Below, piece by piece: positions 42,796 to 52,957 of a stretch of 64,000 nt of DNA (the stretch's first letter is position 1; each line of letters starts with the position of its first letter). The position numbers and the translations under genes were made by a program. The stretch spans positions 806,001 to 870,000 of the forward strand of contig NZ_CP107939.1 in assembly GCF_036046055.1 (NCBI RefSeq), written 5' to 3'. The notes under the pieces were generated by a model. That model did no database searches and had not been told where the DNA came from. It saw nothing but the letters and a program-made list of their open reading frames with translations. The stretch is from Nocardia sp. NBC_00403. Lineage in GTDB: Bacteria > Actinomycetota > Actinomycetes > Mycobacteriales > Mycobacteriaceae.

Positions 42796-43203
42796 TCAGC
42801 CTGCGGGCAAGCAGGCGTCGCGCAGCGAGCACGCGCCGCAGGACTGGCCACAACCGCCGACTTCCTCGGCGGGAACCAGGTCGGCGACCGCCTGCGCGGC
42901 AGCATTGGCACCCGCACCGAGGGTGAAGAGCGCGACGACGGCAGTGCCCGCCGCCACGATGAGCGCGGGGAGGGTGCTCGCGGCCATGGCGACGAGACCA
43001 CCGGCGAAGAGCAGGGCGCCTGCCGCCACCGAGGTGGGTGCGGCGACACGGTTCGCGATGCGGAAAGTCTCTTCGTCGTGGAGAGCGGCTTCGGTGTGCA
43101 CCCCGACGACGCGATTGCGCGGGAGCTTGCCGGTCAGTCCGAGCACGCCGGTTGCGATGGCCACGAGGGCCAGCACGAACAGGACAAGAGCGACGACGAA
43201 CAC
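42796..43203 (-). CDS. SdpI-family membrane protein with Cys-rich tail
   Basis: 135 residues, three membrane helices. The loop TGKLPRNRVVGVHTEAALHDEETFRIANR is the SdpI-family signature (Bacillus SdpI is an immunity and signalling protein). The tail GGCGQSCGACSLRDACLPAG holds four Cys that could bind a metal or form disulfides, which is not a usual SdpI feature. The gene is divergent from leuS like Rv0039c in M. tuberculosis. GTG 43203 is the start. Confidence 0.8.
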   Translation of the reverse strand: MFVVALVLFVLALVAIATGVLGLTGKLPRNRVVGVHTEAALHDEETFRIANRVAAPTSVAAGALLFAGGLVAMAASTLPALIVAAGTAVVALFTLGAGANAAAQAVADLVPAEEVGGCGQSCGACSLRDACLPAG

Positions 43204-43566
43204 CCGAGAAGGCTATCGCACTGTCATCGAGCGGCGACGGGCCGCTCCCCCGCAACCGCCCAGCACCTGGCGCTGCACCACCCCGGACAGGCGCATTCCA
43301 CATTGTCACCCCGCAGCCGGCGGGTACAGCAACCACCCGAGATCACCGGGTGCCCGGGATTTCGTGCCGACCGGTGGGGATGTCCGGAAACCGCTGCGGC
43401 ACAAGAGCACCAATGCGTCCGGCCGAATGCCGCGCGGCGCACCGGACAGCGCGGCGGGTGCGCTGCGGGAATCCCGGTCCGGCCCGATTTTCGGTCCTGC
43501 GACCCGGACGTTCTACCCTGATAGACGGTAGTTATGTCGGGGATCGGCGAATAAGAAGGCAGGACC
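43204..43566. promoter_or_regulatory. Divergent intergenic region, SdpI-like gene / leuS
   Basis: About 360 bases with promoters for both genes and no convincing coding frame. A short inverted repeat CTACC-N9-GGTAG lies at 43513-43531 near the expected leuS transcription start. I find no T-box specifier structure by eye. Confidence 0.45.
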
Positions 43567-46410
43567 GTGCAGGACACTCGTGCAACCGAAAGCGCTGTAC
43601 CGGAGCACAGGTATAACGCTGGCCTCGCCGTCCGCATCGAGGATCGGTGGCAGCGGATCTGGGCGGAGCGCGGAACCTTCCACGCACCGAACCCGGTCGG
43701 TCCGCTCGCGGGTGCGACCCCGGCGGACAAACTCTTCGTCCAGGACATGTTCCCGTATCCCTCCGGCGCGGGCCTGCACGTCGGGCATCCACTCGGCTAC
43801 ATCGCCACCGACGTCTTCGCGCGCTACCACCGGATGCACGGGCGCAACGTGCTGCACGCGCTCGGCTACGACGCCTTCGGCCTGCCGGCCGAGCAGTACG
43901 CGGTGCAGACCGGCGCCCATCCGCGGGTGACGACCGAGTCCAACATCGCCACCATGCAGCGGCAGCTGGACCGGCTCGGGCTCGGGCACGACCGGCGGCG
44001 CACGTTCGCGACCACCGATCCCGAGTACTACCGCTGGACCCAGTGGATCTTCCTGCGTATTTACAACGCCTGGTACGACCTGGAAATGGACAGGGCCCGC
44101 CCGATCGCCGAGCTCGAGGACCAGTTCGCCTCGGGTGCACGGCCGACACCGGACGGCCGCGCATGGGACGCGCTGAGCGGCCGCGAGCGCACGGCGCTGC
44201 TGGACTCCTATCGTCTGGTGTACCAGACCGATTCGGTGGTCAACTGGTGCCCCGGCCTGGGCACCGTGCTGTCCAACGAAGAGGTCACCGCCGAGGGCCG
44301 CAGCGAACGCGGCAACTTTCCAGTGTTCCGTAAGCGCCTGTGGCAGTGGATGATGCGCATCACCGCCTACGCCGACCGGCTGGTCGACGATCTCGATCGG
44401 CTGGACTGGCCGGACAACGTGAAGTCCATGCAGCGCAACTGGATCGGGCGATCCCGTGGCGCGCAGGTGAAGTTCGACGCGGCGGGCGAACAGATCGAGG
44501 TCTTCACCACCAGGCCCGACACCCTGTTCGGCGCAACATATGTGGTGCTGGCCCCCGAACACGAGCTGGTCGACAAGCTGACCGCGGCCGCCTGGCCCGA
44601 CGGCACCGATACGCGCTGGTCCAACGAGAGCGCGACACCCGCGGAAGCCATTGCGGCCTACCGCAAGTCGATCGCCGCCAAGTCGGATCTGGAGCGCCAG
44701 GAGAACAAGGAGAAGACCGGCGTCTTCCTCGGCACCTACGCCACCAACCCGGCCAATGGCGCACAAGTACCCGTCTTCATCGCCGACTACGTGCTCAGCG
44801 GCTACGGCACCGGCGCGATCATGGCGGTACCCGGCCACGACCAGCGGGACTGGGATTTCGCCACGGCGCTCGGGCTGCCGATCGTCGAGGTCATCGCGGG
44901 CGGCGACATCACCGTCGCGGCGGTGACCGGCGACGGCGCACTGGTGAACTCCGGCTATCTCGACGGCCTGTCGGTCGAGGAGGCCAAGGCCACCATCATT
45001 GCCAGGCTGGAGACCGAAGGCCACGGCAAGGGCACCATCCAATACAAGCTGCGTGACTGGCTGTTCGCTCGGCAGCGGTACTGGGGCGAGCCGTTCCCGA
45101 TCGTCTACGACGAAGACGGCGCACCGCACGCGCTGCCGGAATCCATGCTGCCCGTGCAGCTTCCCGAGCTCGACGACTTCGCGCCGGTCACCTTCGATCC
45201 CGACGACGCGAACTCCGAGCCGTCCCCGCCACTGGCCAAGGCCGCCGACTGGGTCAATGTCGAACTGGATCTCGGCGATGGCCCCAAGATGTACCGGCGC
45301 GACACCAATGTCATGCCGAACTGGGCGGGCAGCTCGTGGTACCAGCTGCGCTACGCCGACCCGACCAACAGCGAAGCGTTCTGCGCCAAGGAGAACGAGG
45401 AGTACTGGCTCGGTCCGCGCAGCGGCGAGCACGGTGTGGACGATCCGGGCGGTGTCGACCTGTATGTCGGTGGCGTCGAACACGCGGTGCTGCACCTGCT
45501 GTACGCACGGTTCTGGCAGAAGGTGCTCTTCGACCTGGGCGATGTGACCGGTTTCGAGCCGTACCGCAGGCTGTTCAACCAGGGCTACATCCAGGCCCAC
45601 GCCTACACCGACGAGCGCGGCGCCTACGTGCCCGCCGCCGAAATCACCGAACGCGACGGCAAGTTCTTCTGGACCGACCAGACCGGCACCGAGATCGAGG
45701 CGTTCCAGGAGTACGGCAAGATCGGAAAGTCGCTGAAGAACGCCATCTCTCCCGATGAGATGTGCGATCTGTACGGCGCCGACACCTTCCGCTTCTACGA
45801 GATGTCGATGGGGCCGCTCGACACTTCCCGGCCGTGGGCGACCAAGGATGTCGTCGGCGCGCACCGCTTCCTGCAGCGCGTGTGGCGACTGGCGGTCGAC
45901 GAGGAGACCGGTGCGCTGCGGGTCACCGACGCCGCACCGGCTGATGAGACGCTGCGCCTGGTGCACAAGACGATCGCCGGCGTGGACGAGGATCTGGCGG
46001 CGCTGCGCGACAACACGGCGGGGGCCAAGCTCATCGAGCTGACCAACCATCTCACCAAGACCTACCCCGGTGGCGCGCCGCGGTCGGCGGTGGAGCCGGT
46101 GGTGCTGATGCTGGCGCCGATGGCCCCGCACATCGCGGAGGAGTTGTGGGAACGTCTCGGCCACACCCGGTCGCTTGCCCATGGCCCCTTCCCGATCGCC
46201 GATCCGGCGCTGCTGGTCGACGCGTCGGTCGAGTACCCGATCCAGGTGAACGGCAAGGTGCGCAGCCGGATTCAGGTGCCCGCCGATGCCGACAACGCGG
46301 CCATCGAGGCGGCCGCGCTCGCCGACGAGAAGATCGCCGCGCTGCTGGGCGGCAATGCGCCGCGCAAGCTGATCGTGGTGCCGGGGCGTCTGGTGAACAT
46401 CGTCGCGTGA
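43567..46410 (+). CDS. leuS: Leucyl-tRNA synthetase
   Basis: 947 residues, class Ia synthetase. The HIGH motif is HVGH in [16 protein letters not shown] and the KMSKS motif reads [15 protein letters not shown]. The CP1 editing domain lies between ([20 protein letters not shown] is its hallmark, then [15 protein letters not shown]). A C-terminal domain ends with [15 protein letters not shown], typical of bacterial LeuRS. GTG 43567 was chosen because AAGGCAGGA precedes it. Essential housekeeping gene, part of the conserved Rv0038-Rv0041 neighbourhood. Confidence 0.98.
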   Translation: MQDTRATESAVPEHRYNAGLAVRIEDRWQRIWAERGTFHAPNPVGPLAGATPADKLFVQDMFPYPSGAGLHVGHPLGYIATDVFARYHRMHGRNVLHALGYDAFGLPAEQYAVQTGAHPRVTTESNIATMQRQLDRLGLGHDRRRTFATTDPEYYRWTQWIFLRIYNAWYDLEMDRARPIAELEDQFASGARPTPDGRAWDALSGRERTALLDSYRLVYQTDSVVNWCPGLGTVLSNEEVTAEGRSERGNFPVFRKRLWQWMMRITAYADRLVDDLDRLDWPDNVKSMQRNWIGRSRGAQVKFDAAGEQIEVFTTRPDTLFGATYVVLAPEHELVDKLTAAAWPDGTDTRWSNESATPAEAIAAYRKSIAAKSDLERQENKEKTGVFLGTYATNPANGAQVPVFIADYVLSGYGTGAIMAVPGHDQRDWDFATALGLPIVEVIAGGDITVAAVTGDGALVNSGYLDGLSVEEAKATIIARLETEGHGKGTIQYKLRDWLFARQRYWGEPFPIVYDEDGAPHALPESMLPVQLPELDDFAPVTFDPDDANSEPSPPLAKAADWVNVELDLGDGPKMYRRDTNVMPNWAGSSWYQLRYADPTNSEAFCAKENEEYWLGPRSGEHGVDDPGGVDLYVGGVEHAVLHLLYARFWQKVLFDLGDVTGFEPYRRLFNQGYIQAHAYTDERGAYVPAAEITERDGKFFWTDQTGTEIEAFQEYGKIGKSLKNAISPDEMCDLYGADTFRFYEMSMGPLDTSRPWATKDVVGAHRFLQRVWRLAVDEETGALRVTDAAPADETLRLVHKTIAGVDEDLAALRDNTAGAKLIELTNHLTKTYPGGAPRSAVEPVVLMLAPMAPHIAEELWERLGHTRSLAHGPFPIADPALLVDASVEYPIQVNGKVRSRIQVPADADNAAIEAAALADEKIAALLGGNAPRKLIVVPGRLVNIVA

Positions 46411-46419
46411 CCTCCGACT

Positions 46420-46457
46420 CCCGCGCCGCGCCGGAATTCCTTTCCGGGCGGCGCGGG
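46420..46457. terminator. Hairpin terminator after leuS
   Basis: CCCGCGCCGC (46420-46429) pairs with 46448-46457, and CCGGA/TCCGG pair inside the loop, giving a long stem 9 bases after the leuS stop. It has no U tract. Confidence 0.6.
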
Positions 46458-46524
46458 AAGGTCGGACGCGCAGTCGATTGCGGTGCTCGGACCGACCGAA
46501 GTGCGGCAGTCGATTACGTCCGCC

Positions 46525-47313
46525 TCAGCGCGGCGGGAGCAGGACGTCGTTCAGCGTGACCAGTGCGAGGTTGCGCTCCTTGATGATGTCGACCAGCTGT
46601 CCGTAGCAATGCGTGACCGCAGGCGCGTTCGCATGGCCGATGACGATGGTCTGCGGGTTGAAATACTTGCGGGCGCACTCGATCAGGTAATCCTCGGTGA
46701 TCACACCGGAGTCCGACAGCGAGCCGTACCACATGGTCGGCACCGTGTATCCGAGGTCCGCGGCCACCCGGTCCACCGTGCCGTTGTGCCTGCCGAACGG
46801 CGGCCGGAAGTACGGCGTTCCGTCCACGCCGAAGTTGTTGTGCAGGTAGCTCTTTGCCTGATTCAGCTGGGCAGCGACGGCCGAGCCGGACAGTTTGGTC
46901 AGATCCGGATGGTCCCAGGTGTGGTTGGCCAGCTGGATCTGCCCCGACTCCACCAAGGGCCGCAACGCATTCCGGTGCATGTTCCACGAGTCGTAGTAGG
47001 CGGTCACGAAGAAGGTGAACCGGGCGCCGGTGTCACGTGCGAATGCGATGTAGGCGGCGACCACGTCGGGGCTGGCGCCGTCGTCGACGGTCAGCGCCAT
47101 GGTGTTGCCCGGTCCGGGCAGCGCGGTGATGGTCGACGCCGGAATCGGCGTCTTCGGCCCACCGGGCGGGGGTGGCAACCGCGGCGCAGGTGGCAGGATC
47201 GGCCCGCCGCCCGCGGACCCGCTGTCGATCGGCGCGCCCTCCGCAACCACACCGCCGGTCAACGCGACCGCGGTGCCGGCGGCGAGCATCGACAACAACC
47301 GACGTCTGTCCAC
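46525..47313 (-). CDS. Secreted polysaccharide deacetylase (NodB domain)
   Basis: 262 residues. The N terminus DRRRLLSMLAAGTAVALTGG looks like a Tat-type signal. A Pro/Gly-rich linker precedes the NodB domain: MALTVDDGASPD (metal-binding Asp), ANHTWDHPDL (His-x3-His), RPPFGRHNGTVDR and VIGHANAPAVTH (His). All metal ligands are present, so it should remove N- or O-acetyl groups from peptidoglycan or another surface polysaccharide. GTG 47313 follows GAGGG by 7 bases; longer starts are non-homologous. Confidence 0.9.
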   Translation of the reverse strand: MDRRRLLSMLAAGTAVALTGGVVAEGAPIDSGSAGGGPILPPAPRLPPPPGGPKTPIPASTITALPGPGNTMALTVDDGASPDVVAAYIAFARDTGARFTFFVTAYYDSWNMHRNALRPLVESGQIQLANHTWDHPDLTKLSGSAVAAQLNQAKSYLHNNFGVDGTPYFRPPFGRHNGTVDRVAADLGYTVPTMWYGSLSDSGVITEDYLIECARKYFNPQTIVIGHANAPAVTHCYGQLVDIIKERNLALVTLNDVLLPPR

Positions 47314-47478
47314 CTTGGAACCCTCAGCTCTGCTCGAAACATGTAACCAGTCGCGACTGTACCGAGCGAATCTGTCCTGGAGCCGAATTCCGCGCACACG
47401 TAAATAAACCGTCATGATCTGGAGCGATGTGTACTAGAGTCGTCGACTCGATACCGACGGCACCCGGCCCGCCCGCAC

Positions 47479-48174
47479 TCAGTAGGGCCGCAGCACGATC
47501 TCCGTCGGGTGCCCGTCGCGCGGGGTGTCGATGGCATTGCGCACCGTCGCGGCGACGGTCTCCGGGGTGAGGAATTCCTCGGGCCGGTACTCGCGACCCT
47601 CACCGGCGATGATCTCGCGCTGCATGTCGGTATCGATCCGGCCGGGGTGGATCGAGGTCACGCGCAGTGCGGGTTCCTCGAGCCGCAACGCGTCACCGAA
47701 GGCGCGCAGCGCGAACTTGCTTGCGGCGTAGGACGCCCAGCCCGGGTTCGCGCGCAGCCCCGCCCCCGAATTGATCAGCACCACATGGCCGTTGGCCACG
47801 CGCAGTGCGGGAAGCAGCAGCCTGGTGAGCTCGGCGACCGCAATCACGTTGGCCTCCAAAGTATTTCGCCACTGCTGCACCGAGGATTCGGCGATGGTGC
47901 CCAGATCTGCCACACCGGCGTTGTGCACCAGCACATCCAGTCGTTGCAGGGGCACGACCGCCGCGGCCACCGCGGCATAGTCGGTCAAATCGACGGGCCA
48001 CGCTGTGGCGCTGGGAAGTTCGCGCTGGATGTCGCGCAGTGCCGCGGCGGAGCGGGCGCCGAGCAGCAGATCATGCGTCGGTGCGAGCACACGCGCGATG
48101 GCGGCACCGAGCCCGCGGCTGGCGCCGGTGATCAGTGCGGTCGGCTTCGGAGTGCTGGTCACGACGGAGGTCAT
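47479..48174 (-). CDS. Short-chain dehydrogenase/reductase
   Basis: 231 residues, classical SDR. The cofactor motif is ALITGASRGLGAAIARVL, followed by the acidic VDLTD, the structural VHNAG, the catalytic Ser in LINSGAGLRANPGW, and Tyr-x3-Lys in SYAASKFALRAF. An intact NAD(P)-dependent enzyme of unknown substrate. ATG 48174 was chosen over in-frame upstream starts. Confidence 0.93.
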   Translation of the reverse strand: MTSVVTSTPKPTALITGASRGLGAAIARVLAPTHDLLLGARSAAALRDIQRELPSATAWPVDLTDYAAVAAAVVPLQRLDVLVHNAGVADLGTIAESSVQQWRNTLEANVIAVAELTRLLLPALRVANGHVVLINSGAGLRANPGWASYAASKFALRAFGDALRLEEPALRVTSIHPGRIDTDMQREIIAGEGREYRPEEFLTPETVAATVRNAIDTPRDGHPTEIVLRPY

Positions 48175-48455
48175 TGGCCCACCGTAGTAGTTTCGCAAAA
48201 CTCGCCGGGAAATCCGTAGCACGGCCCGCATGCGCGGCGATGCATGGATACGTTGGTATAACAATCTCCACGGACGGGGCATGGGTGAGTTCCACCGAAT
48301 ACGAGTCGGCCAGCGTGACCGGTGCTATTTCGAGCGACCTGCCAGCAGTCGCCACCGGAAATGCTGTTCCGAGCGACCTGCATGGTGCTGTGTCGAACGC
48401 AACGCCAGACACCGCCGAGCGGGCATACCTTCCGGTGTCATCGCAGAATAGGGGC

Positions 48456-49793
48456 ATGGCACACCCGGGTTTCACCCCGACACAGCTCGCGGCCCGCGCC
48501 GCCTATCTGCTGCGGGGCAATGATCTGGGCACTATGACGAGCGCGGCGCCGCGGCTGTACCCGCACATGTGGAGCTGGGATGCCGCGTTCGTCGCGGTCG
48601 GCCTCGCCCCGTTGAGCGTCGAGCGGGCGGTCATCGAGCTGGACACGCTGCTCTCGGCGCAGTGGAAGAACGGGATGATCCCGCACATCGTCTTCGCCAA
48701 CGGCGTCGACGGATACTTCCCCGGCCCGGCCCGGTGGGAATGCCGCAAGCTGGCCGCCAACGCGCCCGACGGCCCGGACACCTCCGGCATCACCCAGCCA
48801 CCGGTGCACGCCATCGCGGTGCAGCGGATCCTCGATCATTCGCGCAGGCACGGGCGCAGCACCAGGGCGGTGGCCGAGGAGTTCCTCAACCGTCGCTGGC
48901 CGGATCTGGTGCGCTGGCATCGCTGGATGGCACACGCCCGCGACCCCAAGGAAAGTGGCCGGATCACGCTGTACCACGGCTGGGAATCGGGCATGGACAA
49001 CTCGCCGCGCTGGGATCGGGCCTATCAGAACGTGGTCGTCGGCGACCTGCCGCCGTATCGACGCAAAGACGTGCTGGTGGTCGCCGACCGGTCGCAACGA
49101 CCGAGCGACCGCGAATACGACCGCTATCTATGGCTGGTCGAGCAGATGCGCCGAGCCGGATACGACGACTACCAGCTGTCCTCGACGATGAGCTTCGCGG
49201 TGGAAGACGTGTTCGTCACGGCGATCTTCGCGCTGGCCTGCGAGGTGCTCGCCCATATCGGCGAGGAGTACAAGCAGCCGAACGCCGATGTGCGTGACCT
49301 CTACACCTGGGCCGAGCGCTTCCGCGCCGGCGTTGTCGCGACCACCGACGCGCGCACCGGCGCGGCGCGGGACTTCGACGTCCGGCTGCAACGCTGGATC
49401 GGCACCGAGACGCTGTCGATGTTCGCACCGCTGCTGTGCGGCGGTCTGCCCCGCGACACCGAACGCAGCCTGCTGCGCCTATTCGAAGGCCCGCGCTTCT
49501 GCGGCCATCCCGACCTGCGCTACGCACTACCGCCGTCGACCTCGCCCGTCTCGAAGGACTTCCGCTCCCGCGAGTACTGGCGCGGTCCGGTCTGGCCGGT
49601 GATGAGCTGGCTGTTCTCCTGGGTCTTCGCCCGCCGCGGCTGGGCGGAACGCTCGTTCATGCTCCGCGCCGAAGGACTGCGCCAAGCCAGCGACGGCAGC
49701 TTCGCCGAGTACTACGAGCCGTTCACCGGCGAACCGCTCGGCAGCATGCAGCAGTCCTGGACAGCCGCCTCGGTTCTCGATTGGCTCGGCTGA
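48456..49793 (+). CDS. ggH: Glucosylglycerate hydrolase (GH63)
   Basis: 445 residues. The sequence LAARAAYLLRGNDLG, LYPHMWSWDAAFVAVGLAPL, and HGWESGMDNSPRWD is typical of mycobacterial glucosylglycerate hydrolase, which releases glucose and glycerate from glucosylglycerate, a compatible solute mobilised after nitrogen-starved growth (known from M. hassiacum). The (alpha/alpha)6 barrel is complete, ending EPLGSMQQSWTAASVLDWLG. ATG 48456 matches characterised relatives; an upstream in-frame extension is possible but looks non-coding. Confidence 0.9.
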   Translation: MAHPGFTPTQLAARAAYLLRGNDLGTMTSAAPRLYPHMWSWDAAFVAVGLAPLSVERAVIELDTLLSAQWKNGMIPHIVFANGVDGYFPGPARWECRKLAANAPDGPDTSGITQPPVHAIAVQRILDHSRRHGRSTRAVAEEFLNRRWPDLVRWHRWMAHARDPKESGRITLYHGWESGMDNSPRWDRAYQNVVVGDLPPYRRKDVLVVADRSQRPSDREYDRYLWLVEQMRRAGYDDYQLSSTMSFAVEDVFVTAIFALACEVLAHIGEEYKQPNADVRDLYTWAERFRAGVVATTDARTGAARDFDVRLQRWIGTETLSMFAPLLCGGLPRDTERSLLRLFEGPRFCGHPDLRYALPPSTSPVSKDFRSREYWRGPVWPVMSWLFSWVFARRGWAERSFMLRAEGLRQASDGSFAEYYEPFTGEPLGSMQQSWTAASVLDWLG

Positions 49794-49892
49794 CCCAACC
49801 GGACACCGTGAACAGCCCTCCGGTGAATGTTGCGCAAATGCATCATGCGCCACACTGGCCACATCAAGAGCTTGTCGCTATCGTCGAACAGC

Positions 49893-50639
49893 ATGGATAG
49901 CACTCGTTGGAGATCGACTCACGCTCTTGCGTTGTCCGCGATCGCTGTGGGCGGCATCCTCACCGCAACCATGCCGGGCACCGCGACGGCCGCACCGAGC
50001 GGACCGGATGTCTCGTCTTGGCAGCATCTCGACGGCCGGTTCATCGACTGGTTCGCGGTCCGACGCTCCGGCCACGACTTCGCGATGGTGAAGGCCACCG
50101 AGGGTCTGAACTACGTCAATCCGTACTTCATCCAGGACAGCTTGCTGATGCGCGCGGCAGGCGTCGCACGCGGGACCTACCACTATGCCCAGCCGAGCCT
50201 GCCGCCGCAATCACAGGCCGCGCTGTATGCGGCGACAGTGCTCGGACAGAATGGGCCGCTGGATCTGCCGCCGGTGCTCGACATGGAGAACGCGGGCGGC
50301 CTCGACCCGGCGCGGCTGATCAACTGGACCCGCCGCTACCTGGAAACCATCGAGCTGCTGACCGGCCGGACCCCGATCATCTACACCAATCCGAACTTCT
50401 GGAAGACCGCCATGGCGAACACCGATGAGTTCGTCCACTACCCGCTCTGGATCGCCGACTACCGCGGCAACGACCAACCCGAGGTGCCCGGCGGCTGGCC
50501 GACCTGGACGTTCTGGCAGACCACCGACCGCGGCAAAGTTCCCGGCATCGCGGGCGGCACCGATGTGAACGTATACAGCGGCGCCCAAGGCGATTTCGCC
50601 CGCTACGCGCACATCAGCGGCCTGCTCGGCAGCAGCTGA
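49893..50639 (+). CDS. Secreted GH25 lysozyme (N-acetylmuramidase)
   Basis: 248 residues. A Sec signal peptide covers about residues 1-34 (HALALSAIAVGGILTATMPG, then TATAAPSG). The GH25 domain starts with PDVSSWQHLDGRFIDWFAV and FAMVKATEGLNYVNPYF; the catalytic acid/base pair lies in VLDMEN, and the ending FWQTTDRGKVPGIAGGTDVN is typical. It cleaves peptidoglycan outside the membrane, with no extra wall-binding domain. ATG 49893 starts the signal peptide. Confidence 0.93.
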   Translation: MDSTRWRSTHALALSAIAVGGILTATMPGTATAAPSGPDVSSWQHLDGRFIDWFAVRRSGHDFAMVKATEGLNYVNPYFIQDSLLMRAAGVARGTYHYAQPSLPPQSQAALYAATVLGQNGPLDLPPVLDMENAGGLDPARLINWTRRYLETIELLTGRTPIIYTNPNFWKTAMANTDEFVHYPLWIADYRGNDQPEVPGGWPTWTFWQTTDRGKVPGIAGGTDVNVYSGAQGDFARYAHISGLLGSS

Positions 50640-50659
50640 GCGGCCGAGGCAGAAAAAGA

Positions 50660-50700
50660 CGAAACCGCTACTCCCTGCAGGATGAGTAGCGGTTTCGTTT
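50660..50700. terminator. Intrinsic terminator between GH25 and PhoX-like genes
   Basis: A perfect 13-bp stem (CGAAACCGCTACT and complement) with a 12-base loop, followed by TTT on the plus strand and preceded by AAAAAG, so it can work in both directions for the convergent genes. Confidence 0.9.
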
Positions 50701-50728
50701 CCTTCACAGCAGGTGGCCTGCCGATCGA

Positions 50729-52792
50729 TTAAACACCGATGCGGCCGCCGCCCTTCCTCCATACCACCGCGACCGAGGGCCGCGGCTGCTTGTCGCCGCC
50801 GTCGGGCCAGTGCGACAACGGGTTCTCGGGGGTCGCGTCGTCGGCCTCACCCGGATGCTGCACGCACACCATGACTCGCGATTCGGTGACGATCGGACCG
50901 CAGGTCTCGGCGCCGCGCGGCACCGTGAGGAATTGCTTGGTCTCACCGCGATTCGCACCGTCGAGCACCACGGAGAACAGACCGTCGTTCGACTTCAGCG
51001 CATTGCCGTCGGTGGAGATCCACAGGTTGCCGTAGGGGTCGAACGCGAGGTTGTCCGGGCAGGAGATCGGGCTGACCTTGGTCTTGTCGAAGCCGGCGAA
51101 GTAGGTGTCCGCCGCGGCGGGGTCTCCACAGACCAGCAGCAGCGACCAGGTGAACTTGGTCCCGGTGTGGTCGTCGTCGATTTCGAGGATCTGACCGTTC
51201 TTGTTCAGGTTGCGCGGGTTGGCCTCGTCGGGACCCTGCTTGCCTTCCTTGCCGCGGTTGTCGTTGTTGGTCAGCGCGACATACACCTTGCCGGTGTAGG
51301 GGTTGGCCTCGAAGTCCTCCGGGCGGTCCATCTTGGTGGCGCCGACCTTGTCGGCGGCCAGCCGGGTGAACACCGCGACCTCGGCCGCGCTCATGCCCTC
51401 GACGAGCGATTTGCCCTTACCGTCGGCACCCGTCTCCAGCAGCGGAAGCCACTCGCCGGTGCCGGTGAAGCCCTTGTCCGAAGGCACTGTGCCGTTGCCG
51501 TCGACCTTGTCCGGATGGTTGCCGGTCAGTTTGGCGACATACAGCGTGCCCGCGTCCAGAATGGTCAGGTTGTGGCGCCTGCTCGCCTGGCCGGTCCCCG
51601 ACTGGATCTTGCGCGAGGACACGAATTTGTACATATAGTCGAACTTTTCGTCGTCACCGGTATAGGAAACGACGTCGCCGTCCTTCGTGACATAAATGGT
51701 GGCGCCCTCGTGCTTGAGGCGGCCCATCGCACTGTGCTTGATCGGAGTGGAGGTGGGATCCCACGGGTCGACCTCGACGACATAGCCGAAACGGTTGGCC
51801 TCGTTGGGTTCCTGCGCGAGATCGAAGCGCTTGTCCGCACGCTCCCATTGGTTGGGGGTGCCGCCCTTGGTGAAACCGTATCGCTTGACCCGCGGCTTAT
51901 CCGCCGATTCCGACACCTTGTCACCGTTGGCGAAGTAGCCGTTGAAGTTCTCTTCGCCGGAAAGGACAGTGCCCCACGGGGTCACGCCACCGGAGCAGTT
52001 GGCGAAGGTGCCCAGCACCTTGGCGCCGGTCGGGTCGGCGGTGGTCGTGACGAACGCGCTGCCTGCGGCCGGACCGGTCAGCGTGAACTCGGTGGTCGCG
52101 GTGATGCGGCGGTTGTACTTGCCGAAGACCGGGGTCAGTTTGCCGGTGCCCGGCTCGCCCTTGACCTCGACCACGGACAAGCCGTGCGCGGCCATGGTGA
52201 CCGCGATCTGCGCGTCGGTCGGCGCCTCTTTGTTGTAGCCGCGGAACATGTGCGGGCCGGTGGTGTACTCGTGGTTGACCACAAGCAGATAGCTGTTGGC
52301 CTGGCCCTCGATCGGCAGCAACGCGGCGAAGTCATTGTTGTAGCCGAACTGTACGGCCTGCGCGGCAGCGGTCTGCTTCTCGAAGTCGAAGGCCGGCGCG
52401 TCGGCGAAGAGCGGGTCGCCCCAGCGGATCACCACGGACTGCTCGTAACCCTCGGGGATCACGATCGCGTCTTCCTTGTTCGGCGCGACGGCGGTGAAGC
52501 CGGTGCCGGTACCCACCGGGCCCGCCGGGGTATTGGTCGGGGTGACCGTGCCGGCCGCGGCGTCGTCGCCACAGGCCGCGAGCACACTGCCCGCACCGAC
52601 TGCCAGCACCGCCGCGGCGCCGCCCTTGATCAGCCCACGACGGTTCAGCGAGCTGACGATGTCACCGAAGTAGGCACCGCCGGAGGTGTTGGGCACCTCG
52701 TGGAAGCACGCGTTCGCGCATTTGTATTCACAGGTGACGGAAGCGCGCGACGACTGGCCGTCATGCTTCACGAAGAGGGCGAGAGGTTTCAC
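50729..52792 (-). CDS. PhoX-family alkaline phosphatase (DUF839), Tat-exported
   Basis: 687 residues. A Tat motif (SLNRRGLIKGGAAAVLAVGA) lies after about 48 residues, an unusually long n-region common in this family, followed by a Cys (VLAACGDD) that makes a Tat lipoprotein likely. The PhoX beta-propeller is recognised by YNNDFAALLPI, LVVNHEYTTGPHMF, GVTPWGTVLSGEENFNGYF and CPDNLAFDPYGNLWISTDG. PhoX is a Ca/Fe phosphatase; phosphate limitation may induce it. GTG 52792 is preceded by AGGAG. Confidence 0.92.
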   Translation of the reverse strand: MKPLALFVKHDGQSSRASVTCEYKCANACFHEVPNTSGGAYFGDIVSSLNRRGLIKGGAAAVLAVGAGSVLAACGDDAAAGTVTPTNTPAGPVGTGTGFTAVAPNKEDAIVIPEGYEQSVVIRWGDPLFADAPAFDFEKQTAAAQAVQFGYNNDFAALLPIEGQANSYLLVVNHEYTTGPHMFRGYNKEAPTDAQIAVTMAAHGLSVVEVKGEPGTGKLTPVFGKYNRRITATTEFTLTGPAAGSAFVTTTADPTGAKVLGTFANCSGGVTPWGTVLSGEENFNGYFANGDKVSESADKPRVKRYGFTKGGTPNQWERADKRFDLAQEPNEANRFGYVVEVDPWDPTSTPIKHSAMGRLKHEGATIYVTKDGDVVSYTGDDEKFDYMYKFVSSRKIQSGTGQASRRHNLTILDAGTLYVAKLTGNHPDKVDGNGTVPSDKGFTGTGEWLPLLETGADGKGKSLVEGMSAAEVAVFTRLAADKVGATKMDRPEDFEANPYTGKVYVALTNNDNRGKEGKQGPDEANPRNLNKNGQILEIDDDHTGTKFTWSLLLVCGDPAAADTYFAGFDKTKVSPISCPDNLAFDPYGNLWISTDGNALKSNDGLFSVVLDGANRGETKQFLTVPRGAETCGPIVTESRVMVCVQHPGEADDATPENPLSHWPDGGDKQPRPSVAVVWRKGGGRIGV

Positions 52793-52898
52793 GGCGACTC
52801 CTGGATTGGTCCGACGCGCGCACGGTAAACGCCGCAGGCTATTCCCAGGAAACGCTCAGATGAACGATCGACCAATTAGGTGACCCTCAGTACCGGCG

Positions 52899-52951
52899 AA
52901 AACACGAATGTCGCTCTCGCTCTCCGGAATGGAGCGACAGCGACATTCGTG
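52899..52951 (-). terminator. Intrinsic terminator of the membrane protein gene
   Basis: A perfect 13-bp stem (52903-52915 with 52939-52951) carries an internal secondary pairing and is followed on the minus strand by TTTT. It lies directly after the stop of the gene at 52958-53761 and separates it from the PhoX-like gene. Confidence 0.85.
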
Positions 52952-52957
52952 CTGCGT

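Noticed and set aside
43513..43531. CTACC-N9-GGTAG as a T-box or attenuator for leuS
   Set aside because: Arms are only 5 bp, and no T-box bulge or specifier loop is seen; it could be chance.
43513..46182. Long minus-strand open frame (nearly 890 codons) opposite leuS
   Set aside because: The sense strand is an intact leucyl-tRNA synthetase; the antisense translation has no recognisable motif and is a high-GC artefact.
50810..52828. Open frame of about 670 codons opposite the PhoX-like gene
   Set aside because: Val/Gly/Arg-rich, no ribosome-binding site or domain; shadow of the Tat-exported phosphatase gene.
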